DNA from: a bacterium
GTDB taxonomy: Bacteria; Electryoneota; RPQS01
DNA length: 64,000 bases
Assembly: GCA_036504735.1 (NCBI GenBank)
Contig: DASXUQ010000010.1
Location: 124,001-188,000 of the forward strand
Direction: 5' to 3'
Shown here: one piece after another, positions 8,496 through 16,813 of the stretch
How positions within the stretch are numbered: position 1 is the first letter of the stretch
Layout: every line of letters starts with the position of its first letter
Program-made: the position numbers and the translations under genes
The notes under the pieces: model-generated
Seen by the model: the letters and a program-made list of their open reading frames with translations, nothing else
Database searches by the model: none
Told to the model about the DNA's origin: nothing

Positions 8496-11204
8496 GTGAA
8501 ACCCTGCACTACCGCCTTGACGGTGCTCCTGCTGTTTTGCCTTACGTCTGTTTTGCCGGTGTCGGCTATGCCGCCGCATCCGGATCTGTTGCAGAAAATC
8601 CGGAGCCACGAAGTGGCCGCGCCGTACTACCTGCAGCACTATCAGCAAATTCAGTCCCGCGGGGTGGAATCCCCGACGCGCCGTCCGCTGGTGGATATGC
8701 TGCGTCAGCGTTCCCTCGACGAGGATATTAATATGATCGCGATCCTCGTGGATTTCAGCGATCATGGCGCGCATACGGATCCGGTCGGTTTCGACAGCCT
8801 GTTGTTTGGAGCGAACACGGGAACGCTGCGCAACTATTATTCGCAGGTCTCCTACGGCAACCTGACGCTGGTGACCCTCAACATGCCCAGCGCGCTGGAA
8901 TGGCAGCGGGCGCCGCACACCTACAGCTATTACGTGGATGGACAGAACGGATTCGGAAGTTATCCGCAGAACGCGCAACGGCTGGCGGAAGACGCCGTGA
9001 ACCTCGTGGATCCGCTGGTGGATTTTTCGCAATATGACAATGACGGCGACGGCCATGTGGACGCGCTGTTCATCATTCACACCGGACCGGGCGCAGAGCG
9101 GACGGGCCGCGGATCGGATATTTGGTCCCACAAGTGGCAGATGCAGAATCCGCCGCAGGTGGATGGCGTAACGGCGGATGTCTACTCGATGGAGCCGGAG
9201 TACTGGGATGTGCCCGGCGATATGACGTGCGGCGTGTACGCGCACGAGATGGGGCATTCGGTGTTTGGATTGCCCGACCTGTACGATTATGACTATGATT
9301 CGGAAGGCGTGGGTAATTGGAGCCTGATGGCGGGTGGGTCGTGGAACGGCGGGATGGGCAGCCTGCCGTCCCATCCCGACGCTTGGAGCCGGATCCGCAT
9401 GGGATTTGTGAACGCGACGAACCTGACATCGAACGTGACTCGCATGGCGATTCCGTCCGTGGAGGCGACGCCGCAGATTTTCCGGATGTGGACGGACGGC
9501 CAGCAGGGCAGCGAGTATTTTCTGGTGGAGAACCGGCAGCAGGAAGGCTATGACCGGGGATTGCCGTCCGGCGGCCTGATGATCTGGCACGTGGATGATC
9601 AACAGTACGGGAACGACCATCAGTGGTATCCCGGCTATACGGACCAGGGGCATTACCACGTGGCGCTGGAGCAGGCGGACGGCTTCTGGAATCTTGAACA
9701 CAATGCGGGCCGGGGCGACGCGGGTGATCCGTATCCGGGCGCGCTGGAAAATCATATTTTCAACGTGAACAGCGCACCCAGCAGCGAAGCGTACGATTTG
9801 TCGGACTCGCATGTTTCGGTGCGGCACATCAGCGCCTCGGCGGACACGATGTACGCGGGATTTTATGTGAGTTCATCTCCTGACGGCAACCCGGCGTTTG
9901 TGTGGATGCCGGACACATCCGTGGTTGCAGGTTCGGACATAGTGATTCCGGTGGGCGTGGAAAATGATCTGAACGGCCGCAACGTGACGTCGCTGCAGTT
10001 TACGGTGCACTTCGATTCGACGCTCTTCAGCGCCGTTGCGCCATACGTGATCCGGGGCGGACTGGTGCCGCAATCCTGGAACCTAACGGCGACACCCGCG
10101 AGCGGCTCGCTGACGGTGAATGCCTCGGGCAGTGCGCCCCTCAGCGGAAACGGCACGATGCTGTCTTTGCAGCTCCACGCGGCACGGGCGGCGCAGGATA
10201 ATTCTTGCAGCGCGCTGACGTTTGCCGGATTCACGCTGAATCAAGGGGTGCCTGCGGTAGACACCACCAACGGACGTGTGTACGTGATGGCGTCCCGGAT
10301 TGTCTTTACGCCGGTGATCCTCGACCTGGACGTGGCGCGCGTAGGCTCGACGGAGGTTTACGATGCGTTCGTGATTCGGAACACCGGCAGCGCGGATCTG
10401 GTGCTGGATTCCCTGCATATTCCGGGTTTCATCACGACGGATTTTCACGGGCCGCGAACGGTGGGACCTAACCGCTGGTACCCGGTGCGCGTGCAGTTTG
10501 CGCCGACGGAACCGCGGCTGTTCGAGGATACGCTGATTGTTTACAGCAGTGATTACACCAGTCCGAACCGGATGCCGGTGCATGGGCGGGGTGGAGTGCC
10601 TGCACTGACGGCATCGGCGACGAGCGTGAATTTCGATACGGTGGAGATCGGTCAGCAGGGAGTACGAACTCTTCAGCTTGCCGACAGCGGATACTGGCCG
10701 ACGGCGATTCAGAGCCTGCGGCTGGCGGCGGGTTTGGTGTTCTCCGTGGCGGACAGCACGCGTCCGGCGACAGTGCCTGCGCGCGGTGAACGGACGTTGT
10801 CTCTGGTGTTTGCGCCGACCGCCGGCGTGTGGAGCGACACACTGATTATCACGCATGATGCGGGTGAGCCGCTGCGCGTAGTGCTGCATGGAGTGGGAGC
10901 GGTCCTCCGGACCGACGATCCGAATGGAACGGCGCTGCCGACGGCGTTCGGTTTGTCGTCGAACTTCCCGAACCCGTTCAACGCCACGACGGTGTTGACG
11001 TATGCCGTGCCGCGCGCCGCGTGGGTTACGCTGACGGTGTACGATGTGCTGGGCCGGGAGGTGGATGCGCCGGTGAAGGGAATGGCACAGGCAGGTCGGT
11101 ACACAATCCGCTGGGGCTGCTCCGAATGCGGCAGCGGAATCTACTTCTTCGTGTTGTCCGCCGGCGGTGTGCGGCTGACGCAGAAGGCGATGCTGCTGCG
11201 CTGA
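8496..11204 (+). CDS. Secreted M6 family (immune inhibitor A-like) metalloprotease with sorting domain
   Basis: About 902 residues from GTG 8496, which places a clean signal peptide at the N-terminus (hydrophobic TALTVLLLFCLTSVL then PVSA). ATG 8466, overlapping the previous stop, is the alternative. The zinc motif HEMGH (H250, E251, H254) is followed by SVFGLPD, giving the candidate third ligand D261, and LYDYD, typical of M6 though with one residue more than HEXXHXXGXXD. After the catalytic region (~60-455) come a cohesin-like beta-sandwich (~465-590), two ASPM-SPD-2-Hydin-like Ig domains (~600-800) and a C-terminal FlgD-like/type A sorting domain beginning NFPNPFN. It degrades extracellular protein, or matures surface proteins, by family inference. 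Confidence 0.88.
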   Translation: MKPCTTALTVLLLFCLTSVLPVSAMPPHPDLLQKIRSHEVAAPYYLQHYQQIQSRGVESPTRRPLVDMLRQRSLDEDINMIAILVDFSDHGAHTDPVGFDSLLFGANTGTLRNYYSQVSYGNLTLVTLNMPSALEWQRAPHTYSYYVDGQNGFGSYPQNAQRLAEDAVNLVDPLVDFSQYDNDGDGHVDALFIIHTGPGAERTGRGSDIWSHKWQMQNPPQVDGVTADVYSMEPEYWDVPGDMTCGVYAHEMGHSVFGLPDLYDYDYDSEGVGNWSLMAGGSWNGGMGSLPSHPDAWSRIRMGFVNATNLTSNVTRMAIPSVEATPQIFRMWTDGQQGSEYFLVENRQQEGYDRGLPSGGLMIWHVDDQQYGNDHQWYPGYTDQGHYHVALEQADGFWNLEHNAGRGDAGDPYPGALENHIFNVNSAPSSEAYDLSDSHVSVRHISASADTMYAGFYVSSSPDGNPAFVWMPDTSVVAGSDIVIPVGVENDLNGRNVTSLQFTVHFDSTLFSAVAPYVIRGGLVPQSWNLTATPASGSLTVNASGSAPLSGNGTMLSLQLHAARAAQDNSCSALTFAGFTLNQGVPAVDTTNGRVYVMASRIVFTPVILDLDVARVGSTEVYDAFVIRNTGSADLVLDSLHIPGFITTDFHGPRTVGPNRWYPVRVQFAPTEPRLFEDTLIVYSSDYTSPNRMPVHGRGGVPALTASATSVNFDTVEIGQQGVRTLQLADSGYWPTAIQSLRLAAGLVFSVADSTRPATVPARGERTLSLVFAPTAGVWSDTLIITHDAGEPLRVVLHGVGAVLRTDDPNGTALPTAFGLSSNFPNPFNATTVLTYAVPRAAWVTLTVYDVLGREVDAPVKGMAQAGRYTIRWGCSECGSGIYFFVLSAGGVRLTQKAMLLR

Positions 11205-11253
11205 CAGGCGTGACACTTGCACCCATGCCGCCTTCGGCGCGTTGGGATATGAA

Positions 11254-11290
11254 GAAAGGGCGACCCTGCGGGTGCCCTTTCTTTGTTTGG
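11254..11290. terminator. Bidirectional terminator between convergent M6 and TolC genes
   Basis: GAAAGGGC (11254-11261) pairs with GCCCTTTC (11274-11281), and ACCC pairs with GGGT inside the loop. T-runs follow on the + side (TTTCTTTG); the A-run GAAGAAA on the left gives TTTCTTC on the - strand. It sits between two convergent operons. Confidence 0.8.
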
Positions 11291-11313
11291 CGGCTGTGAT
11301 GCGCGGAAATGGA

Positions 11314-12624
11314 TTATTGTCCGGCGGGTTCCCATACTTTGACGCCGATGGCCTGCTCGAGGTTATAGCGGGCGAGTTCATAAGAATAGAGCGCCTGCAA
11401 CTGGATGAGGTTGGCTTGGGCCAGCGAGGTCTCGGCATCGAGCAGGTCGACGTTGGTAATGGTGCCATATTGATAGGCGGAACGGGCGACGGCAATGGCG
11501 GCGCGGGCGCGTTCGATGCCGACGGCAGCGATGTCGATCTTGCTCTGCGCGGCCTTGACGTCCACAACGGCGCGGCCAATGTCGGACTGAATCTGGCGCT
11601 GGATGTTGCGCGTGTTTTCCTGCTGCGAGCGCAGATTAGCGTCGGCTTCCTGCTTGTGGAATTCCTTGCGCTTGCCGGAGAAGACCGGAACGGCGAGCTG
11701 CCCGCCCACGGCCCAGTTGCTCACCCACTCATGCAAATGCGGCTCATAACCATTCTTGAAGCCATATTGCGCGAAGGCATTGAGCGCGGGCAGATCGGAA
11801 AGGGAAGTGACACGCTGCTGCATACGCGCGGAAGCTTCGGCATCACGCGCGATCTGCAGATCGGTGCGCTGGCGATAGGCGACGGACATGAGGGAATCCT
11901 CGTTGACCGTGACCGGAGTGTGCTCCAGAGTGCCGCGAAGTGTAACGGGAGCTTGCGGTGGAAGACCGAGCAGTTCGCGCAAAACGGTGATCTGCTTGTC
12001 CAGCATGTTCTGTAAGTCCACCCGCTGATTTTGTGCGGCGGCGACACGAACATCGGTGGTTAAGACGTCGAGGTTGGTGGCGACGCCGGTTTGCACGCGC
12101 TTCTGCGCGATGTCATGATGCTCATTCAATGCGGCAATCTGCTGATCCTGCACGGCAAGGGCCTGCTGAAAGTAGACGACGCCATAGAAGGCGCGCGCCG
12201 CCTGATAAGCCAGAGTGCTGCGAGCGGCATCGACCGCGTCGGCGGTGACCGCGACACGACTGCGGCTCAGATCGACCTGCGTCGCTGTGCGCTTGAAATC
12301 GTAGAGGTTGTAGCGTCCGGTGATGTGCAGATCGTAATTGTCGGCAGGGGCCAGCTCAAAGACCGCACTGCCGAAAGGAATGGAGGGCACCGGACCGATG
12401 CGGGCGTAATTTGCAACACCATCCACCGTAGGATAGAGCGCGCTGCGGCTTTGTCCAACGCGGGCCTCGGCAGCGGTGACATCTTCAAGGGCACGCTGCA
12501 CAGCCGGATGGTTTTGCAGGGCGCGCTGCATGACGTCCTGCACGGTGAGAGTGTCGGCGGCGCGGACGCTCAGCGAGCCGAAGAAAAATGTCAGAAGGAG
12601 AACAGACTTATAGAAGCGATTCAT
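11314..12624 (-). CDS. TolC-family outer membrane efflux channel
   Basis: 436 residues with a signal peptide (SVLLLTFFFGSLSVRA), then two long alpha-helical coiled-coil repeats typical of outer membrane efflux proteins: LTVQDVMQRALQNHPAVQRA near the N-terminus and a second NVDLLDAETSLAQANLIQLQ near the C-terminus. The family forms a trimeric beta-barrel with a periplasmic tunnel. It is the last gene of the tetR-adaptor-permease-channel operon and should be the outer membrane exit for the DHA2 pump. It ends near a bidirectional terminator. Substrate unknown. Confidence 0.92.
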   Translation of the reverse strand: MNRFYKSVLLLTFFFGSLSVRAADTLTVQDVMQRALQNHPAVQRALEDVTAAEARVGQSRSALYPTVDGVANYARIGPVPSIPFGSAVFELAPADNYDLHITGRYNLYDFKRTATQVDLSRSRVAVTADAVDAARSTLAYQAARAFYGVVYFQQALAVQDQQIAALNEHHDIAQKRVQTGVATNLDVLTTDVRVAAAQNQRVDLQNMLDKQITVLRELLGLPPQAPVTLRGTLEHTPVTVNEDSLMSVAYRQRTDLQIARDAEASARMQQRVTSLSDLPALNAFAQYGFKNGYEPHLHEWVSNWAVGGQLAVPVFSGKRKEFHKQEADANLRSQQENTRNIQRQIQSDIGRAVVDVKAAQSKIDIAAVGIERARAAIAVARSAYQYGTITNVDLLDAETSLAQANLIQLQALYSYELARYNLEQAIGVKVWEPAGQ

Positions 12625-12671
12625 CGGGATTCCAGAAATTGGTTCGAAACTTGCCGGCTGCGAGCGCGGCG

Positions 12672-14294
12672 CTATTCGACAGGAGCGGGAGCATGGCCGC
12701 CGCCCTTCTTCTTGCTTCCGCGAAGCAGGAAAATGGGAATCAGACCGAGCATGGTGATTGCCGCGGCGAGGAGAAAATCGTCATTGATGGCCTGTACGAA
12801 CGCCTGCTGCGCCACATGCGAGGCGATGAGTGCATTGGCGCGCATGGCGGCAACGCCGGATGATCCGCCGACCGCCTGCTGGGCAAACTGCTGCAAGCCG
12901 TGCACGAGGCTCTGGAAGAGGGGATCATGCGTATTGACCGCCTGTCCATACATCGCGGTGTGATAGATCATGCGGCGGGTGAGCATGGTGCCCATGATGG
13001 CGACACCGAAGCTGCCGCCGATCTGGCGGATGACGTTGAAGAGCCCCGAAGCCTGCGCCATCTTCTCGCGGGGAATGTCGCTTAAGGCCAACGCGCTGAG
13101 TGGCGTAAAGAGCAGACCCATCGCTACGCCGCGAATGACGAGCAGCCACATGATGTGGTGGCGCTCTGTGGACAGGGAGAGAAAGCCGTTGAAATAGAGG
13201 CTGATGCCGAGCAGCAGAATGCCGATGGCCGCGGGAATTTTGGGGCTGAGCTTGTCCGACACCACGCCGGCCAGAGGCGACATAAAAGCTTGCAGAATGC
13301 CGACGGGAAGGAACATGGCGCCGGTTTGCAAAGCGGTGTATCCGAGCGAGTTCTGCAAAAAGAGCGGAAGCAGGAAGGTGCTGCCGAACATGCCAAGGCC
13401 GAAAATGAAGAGGATGGCATTGGTGACGGCGAAATTGAAGTTCTTCAGCAGGCCGAGGTCAATCAGCGGATGCTTGATCGTCAACTCCGTAGACATGAAG
13501 ACCACCAGCCCGAGCAGCGAAAGCGCAAAGCAGGACAGGATGAAGGGCGAGGTCCAGCCGCCGGTGTTCCACGCCGCATTGCCGTCGGAAAGCGCGAGCA
13601 ACAGAGCGGAGAGAAAGACGGTCATGGAGATGAAGCCCACGAAGTCGAAGGAGCGGGTGTGCTCGGTTTTGTATTCGCGCTGAATGACCAGCGTCACGAA
13701 CATGGCGAAGATGCCGACGGGGACGTTGACATCGAAGATGGCATTCCAACTGATGTTGTCGACGAGATAGCCGCCGACGAGCGGGCCGAGCGAAACAGAG
13801 GCCGCCGCGGAAATAGCCCAGAAGCCGAGCGCGAGGCCGCGCTGCTTGACGGGGAATTCGCGGGTGATGATGGCCATGCCGACGGGCATCAGAAATCCGG
13901 CGCCCGCGCCCTGAATGATGCGGAAGATAATCAGCACGTCCTCATTCCAGGCCAGGCCGCAGAGAAACGACCCGAAGGTAAAGAGGAAGAGCGACGCAAA
14001 ATAGGTGCGCTTGTAACCAAAGTGATCGGCTACCCAGCCCGAGGTGGGGAGCATCACGGCGAAGACGAGCAGGTAGGCGGTGACGACCCATTCGATTTTG
14101 TCCACGCTCACGCCGAATGTCCCCATGAGCTTGGGCAGGGCAACGTTGACGATGGTGGCATCGAGCACGGCCATAAAGGTGCCGATCATGACGTTGGCGA
14201 GCACCCACCAGCGGTAGGACTCGTGTTCATGATGCAGCGAGGCGAAGCGGCCGATAAGCTTGCCGCGAACGGCGTGATGCGAGAACGGATTCAC
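12672..14294 (-). CDS. DHA2 family (EmrB/QacA) 14-TM MFS drug exporter
   Basis: 540 residues with about 14 hydrophobic segments. The first helix carries the DHA2 signature MAVLDATIVNVALPKLMG, and the family motif A variant GWVADHFGYKR follows. The C-terminus is Gly/Lys/Pro rich. It uses the proton motive force to export drugs or other amphipaths through an adaptor and an outer membrane channel. It overlaps the adaptor gene by four bases (ATGA) and lies 47 bases before the TolC-like gene, so the four genes form one operon. Substrate cannot be read from sequence. Confidence 0.93.
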   Translation of the reverse strand: MNPFSHHAVRGKLIGRFASLHHEHESYRWWVLANVMIGTFMAVLDATIVNVALPKLMGTFGVSVDKIEWVVTAYLLVFAVMLPTSGWVADHFGYKRTYFASLFLFTFGSFLCGLAWNEDVLIIFRIIQGAGAGFLMPVGMAIITREFPVKQRGLALGFWAISAAASVSLGPLVGGYLVDNISWNAIFDVNVPVGIFAMFVTLVIQREYKTEHTRSFDFVGFISMTVFLSALLLALSDGNAAWNTGGWTSPFILSCFALSLLGLVVFMSTELTIKHPLIDLGLLKNFNFAVTNAILFIFGLGMFGSTFLLPLFLQNSLGYTALQTGAMFLPVGILQAFMSPLAGVVSDKLSPKIPAAIGILLLGISLYFNGFLSLSTERHHIMWLLVIRGVAMGLLFTPLSALALSDIPREKMAQASGLFNVIRQIGGSFGVAIMGTMLTRRMIYHTAMYGQAVNTHDPLFQSLVHGLQQFAQQAVGGSSGVAAMRANALIASHVAQQAFVQAINDDFLLAAAITMLGLIPIFLLRGSKKKGGGHAPAPVE

Positions 14295-15325
14295 TGCGAG
14301 CGCACTTTCACTTTGACTTCAGCGGACATGCCGGGCAGAAGCTGCACGGGACGGCCATCGGTAACCGGAATTTGTTCAAGGCGGATTTTCACGGGTACGC
14401 GTTGAGTGACCTTGGTGAAGTTGCCGGACGCGTTGTTGGGCGGAATCAGGGAGAACTGCGCGGCGGTGTTGGTGCCAAACTGGGTCACATGCCCGGTGAA
14501 CTGCAGACTGGGATAGGCGTCGATGTGCACCTCCACATTGTCTCCGAGCTTGAGCGAACGCAGTTTGGTCTCTTCAAGATTGGCGGTGATCCATACATCA
14601 CGCAGGTTGTAGAGCGTAAGGATCGGCTGCGCGGGCTGCACGACATCACCGGGAAGCACCCAGCGCTTGGAGACGACGCCGGTCATGGGCGCGGTAATGG
14701 TGGTGTTGCGCAAGGACGTGTCGACGACGCTGATTTGGGCGCGCGACGTGCCGACTTGCGCTTCGGCAATCGCAAGACGCGCCTGTGAAGCTTCATATTC
14801 CTTCTGCGCATGGTCAAGGGTTTCAGCGGGAATGACATTGTCCTTGAATTGCGCCTGTGCCCGGCGGTAATCCTGCTCGGCTTTGCTGACGTTCACGCGG
14901 GCCAGACGGATATTTTCCTGCGCGAGGTCGAGGGAGGTATGCGCCTGTGCCTGTTGGGCGCGCAGGTCGCTGGCGTCGAGCTGCACGAGGATTTGTCCGG
15001 CGGTGACGGAATCGCCTTCATCGGCATTGAGTTGCACGATGCGGCCGAGGACTTTGGAACTGACGGATACGCGGTCGGCATCGACGGCGGCATCATCGGT
15101 GGACACGTAATCGCGATTGCCCAGATACCAGCGCCAGGCGAAAAGGCCGATGGCGCCGAGGACAATAACCACGGGGATGATGACTTTCAAGCGGCGGGCG
15201 AAGGAACCGGACTTGCCGTTGTTCGCATCGTCGCGCTGTGACCTGCCATTGGCGTCGGCTGGGTTGGCCTCGGCGCCGTTGGTTTGAGCGACAAATGTCT
15301 GGTCCTTACGGGACTCCTGATCCAT
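14291..15325 (-). CDS. HlyD/EmrA-family membrane fusion protein
   Basis: 344 residues: a short charged cytoplasmic N-terminus, one transmembrane segment (VIIPVVIVLGAIGLFAWRWY, ~50-69), a biotinyl-lipoyl-like half with the YVSTDDAAVDADRVSVSSKV signature of EmrA adaptors, a coiled-coil hairpin (~110-190) and a second lipoyl/beta-barrel half. It links the inner membrane DHA2 pump to the TolC-like channel in the periplasm. The gene starts five bases after the TetR stop and overlaps the permease by four bases. Confidence 0.93.
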   Translation of the reverse strand: MDQESRKDQTFVAQTNGAEANPADANGRSQRDDANNGKSGSFARRLKVIIPVVIVLGAIGLFAWRWYLGNRDYVSTDDAAVDADRVSVSSKVLGRIVQLNADEGDSVTAGQILVQLDASDLRAQQAQAHTSLDLAQENIRLARVNVSKAEQDYRRAQAQFKDNVIPAETLDHAQKEYEASQARLAIAEAQVGTSRAQISVVDTSLRNTTITAPMTGVVSKRWVLPGDVVQPAQPILTLYNLRDVWITANLEETKLRSLKLGDNVEVHIDAYPSLQFTGHVTQFGTNTAAQFSLIPPNNASGNFTKVTQRVPVKIRLEQIPVTDGRPVQLLPGMSAEVKVKVRSQ

Positions 15326-15330
15326 GCCTG

Positions 15331-15978
15331 TTAGGCCCTTTCTGCTCGGTGAGAGATTTTGGTTTTGCGGATGCCGTTCAGGAAGACTTCGGTAACGTGC
15401 CGCATCTCACGGGCGAGTTGTTCGGATTCGGGCTCGGCCGGTGCGGCAATCTGCGAGGCCCGCATGATCCGCAGGCGCAGTCCCTGAAAGACATGCAACA
15501 TCAACGTGGCGAGCGCCTCGGAAGATTTGACGTCGAATTCTCCGTTGCGCTTGCCCTCGCGGAGGATTTCGGTCAACTGCCGTTGCTCCTCGGAGGCAAA
15601 AGTTTCGAAGAGGTCGTGGATTACCGGCTTCGTCAAGAGGTAGGACATCATGTTGGAGACCTGAAGATTCAGCAGGCTGCGCGAGTAATCGAGGCGCAAT
15701 TCGGTGAATTTCCTCAGTTTTTCGGAAGCCGGGATGTCCTTGGCCAGAGCCGTTTGGAGGCGCTGCATAAACTCCGCCTGTTCGCGGGCGATGACGCTGC
15801 GGAACAGATGTTCCTTGGTGGGGAAGTAGTAGTAAAGAGAAGCCTTACCCATGCCGATATCGGTGGCAATTTCGTCCATGGTGACCTTGGCCAGACCATA
15901 CACGGCAAACCGCCGCTGGGCGGCGTTCAAAATAAGGGTTTCCTTTTCCGAGGTAAGAGCGGGAGCCCGAACGGCCAT
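15331..15978 (-). CDS. TetR family repressor of the efflux operon
   Basis: 215 residues. The N-terminal helix-turn-helix (ILNAAQRRFAVYGLAKVTMD then IGMGKASLYYYFPTKEHLF) is a textbook TetR DNA-binding domain; the C-terminal ligand-binding helical domain is divergent. I place the start at 15978 (MAVRAPALT), because GGAG lies five bases upstream on the - strand; the frame remains open upstream to 16206 but that part overlaps the operator. It probably represses its own operon by binding the inverted repeat at 15994-16014 and lets go on binding an inducer. Confidence 0.92.
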   Translation of the reverse strand: MAVRAPALTSEKETLILNAAQRRFAVYGLAKVTMDEIATDIGMGKASLYYYFPTKEHLFRSVIAREQAEFMQRLQTALAKDIPASEKLRKFTELRLDYSRSLLNLQVSNMMSYLLTKPVIHDLFETFASEEQRQLTEILREGKRNGEFDVKSSEALATLMLHVFQGLRLRIMRASQIAAPAEPESEQLAREMRHVTEVFLNGIRKTKISHRAERA

Positions 15979-15993
15979 GTGCACTCCATTTTC

Positions 15994-16014
15994 GACTGTT
16001 CTACTTGAACAGTC
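15994..16014 (-). promoter_or_regulatory. Predicted TetR operator (perfect inverted repeat)
   Basis: GACTGTTC (15994-16001), a five-base spacer (TACTT) and GAACAGTC (16007-16014) form a perfect 8-bp inverted repeat. It is 15 bases upstream of the tetR start, the usual place for autoregulation. No clear -10/-35 pair was identified. Confidence 0.7.
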
Positions 16015-16067
16015 CAAAGTACGAAAAGTTTCCGCGAAGCGCAAGCCGCAGGGGTAACCCTTGCACC

Positions 16068-16232
16068 CCAACGCAGTGCGTTGGATCACGGGGCCGCCTT
16101 CGGCGGGGGGACAGCGCGGGAATACCGCGCGGTCCCTCTCCTTCCCGTGCTGCATCTCGCACCGAACTAGGCGCCACGCTCCGCCGTGGCGCAAACCGAG
16201 AATCAAGAATCCAGCACGACGGCGCGTGCTGG
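16068..16232. repeat. Cluster of five GC-rich hairpins
   Basis: Five separate perfect stems stand in 165 bases: CCAACGCA/TGCGTTGG (16068-16084), CCGCC/GGCGG (16094-16106), GCGCGG/CCGCGC (16114-16130), GCGCCACG/CGTGGCGC (16171-16192) and CCAGCACG/CGTGCTGG (16211-16232). No gene is seen between 15979 and 16363. The stretch looks like stacked repetitive extragenic palindromes. Confidence 0.6.
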
Positions 16233-16282
16233 CTTAGGAATAGCCACAAAAGCATAGCGATCCGTAATCAGTCCATTATTAA

Positions 16283-16317
16283 CGCCAAAGCCCCGGAGAT
16301 GATCCGGGGCTTTGGCG
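16283..16317 (-). terminator. Hairpin terminator downstream of the EamA-type gene
   Basis: A 15-bp perfect stem (CGCCAAAGCCCCGGA at 16283-16297 with its complement at 16303-16317) has a five-base loop. On the - strand it is followed by TTAATAAT, a weak U-tract. It lies 46 bases after the stop of the last gene in the uvrA-to-EamA run. Confidence 0.65.
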
Positions 16318-16363
16318 CGGTGAATCGCGGCCAATACAAAAACGGGAAGTATCGTCTAAGCTA

Positions 16364-16813
16364 TCATCTCATGCCAATCAGGGTGGTGCCGAGAACGATA
16401 AGAAGCGCGCCTCCGAGGTTGCGGACCAAGTCGCCGCCGGTGGGGAGTTCCTTGAAGAAGATCACGGCCAGCAAAAAGGCAACCAGCGTGTTGGTGTTAT
16501 AGACGGGGACGAGCTGGCTGATGTTGGTGCCGGGGGAACGCATGGCGTAGAGGATCAGCAGCGTGGCGAAACCATTCAGGAAACCGATGGGAATGGCCCA
16601 GAGCACGGGTGTGACGATTTGTCCGCTGGACGCGGCGGCGGGCCAGACCAGCACGCCGAAGAAGCCGCAGACGACAATGCCCATGCCGATGCCCGCGAGC
16701 ACCCAGCCGGAATGGCCGTTCAGATATTTTTCCGAGGTGAGCAGCTTGAAGAGCACCGCACTGACACCGTAGAGCAACGATGCACCCAGGCCGATGAGGA
16801 ACCAGGGCTTCAT
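16364..16813 (-). CDS. EamA/DMT-type small membrane transporter (single repeat)
   Basis: 149 residues with about five transmembrane helices and one EamA-like repeat; the last part (SQLVPVYNTNTLVAFLLAVI then FFKELP and LGGALLIVLGTTLIG) is characteristic. Most DMT carriers have two repeats in ~300 residues, so this is a half-size form that would dimerise. Start ATG at 16813 overlaps the stop of the previous gene by one base (TAATG), which argues for translational coupling; upstream in-frame extension is read-through of that gene. Substrate unknown. Confidence 0.82.
   Translation of the reverse strand: MKPWFLIGLGASLLYGVSAVLFKLLTSEKYLNGHSGWVLAGIGMGIVVCGFFGVLVWPAAASSGQIVTPVLWAIPIGFLNGFATLLILYAMRSPGTNISQLVPVYNTNTLVAFLLAVIFFKELPTGGDLVRNLGGALLIVLGTTLIGMR

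Noticed and set aside
15979-16206. N-terminal extension of the TetR repressor upstream of 15978
   Set aside because: It has no ribosome binding site and would place the operator inside the coding region. GGAG five bases before 15978 and the HTH position support the shorter protein.
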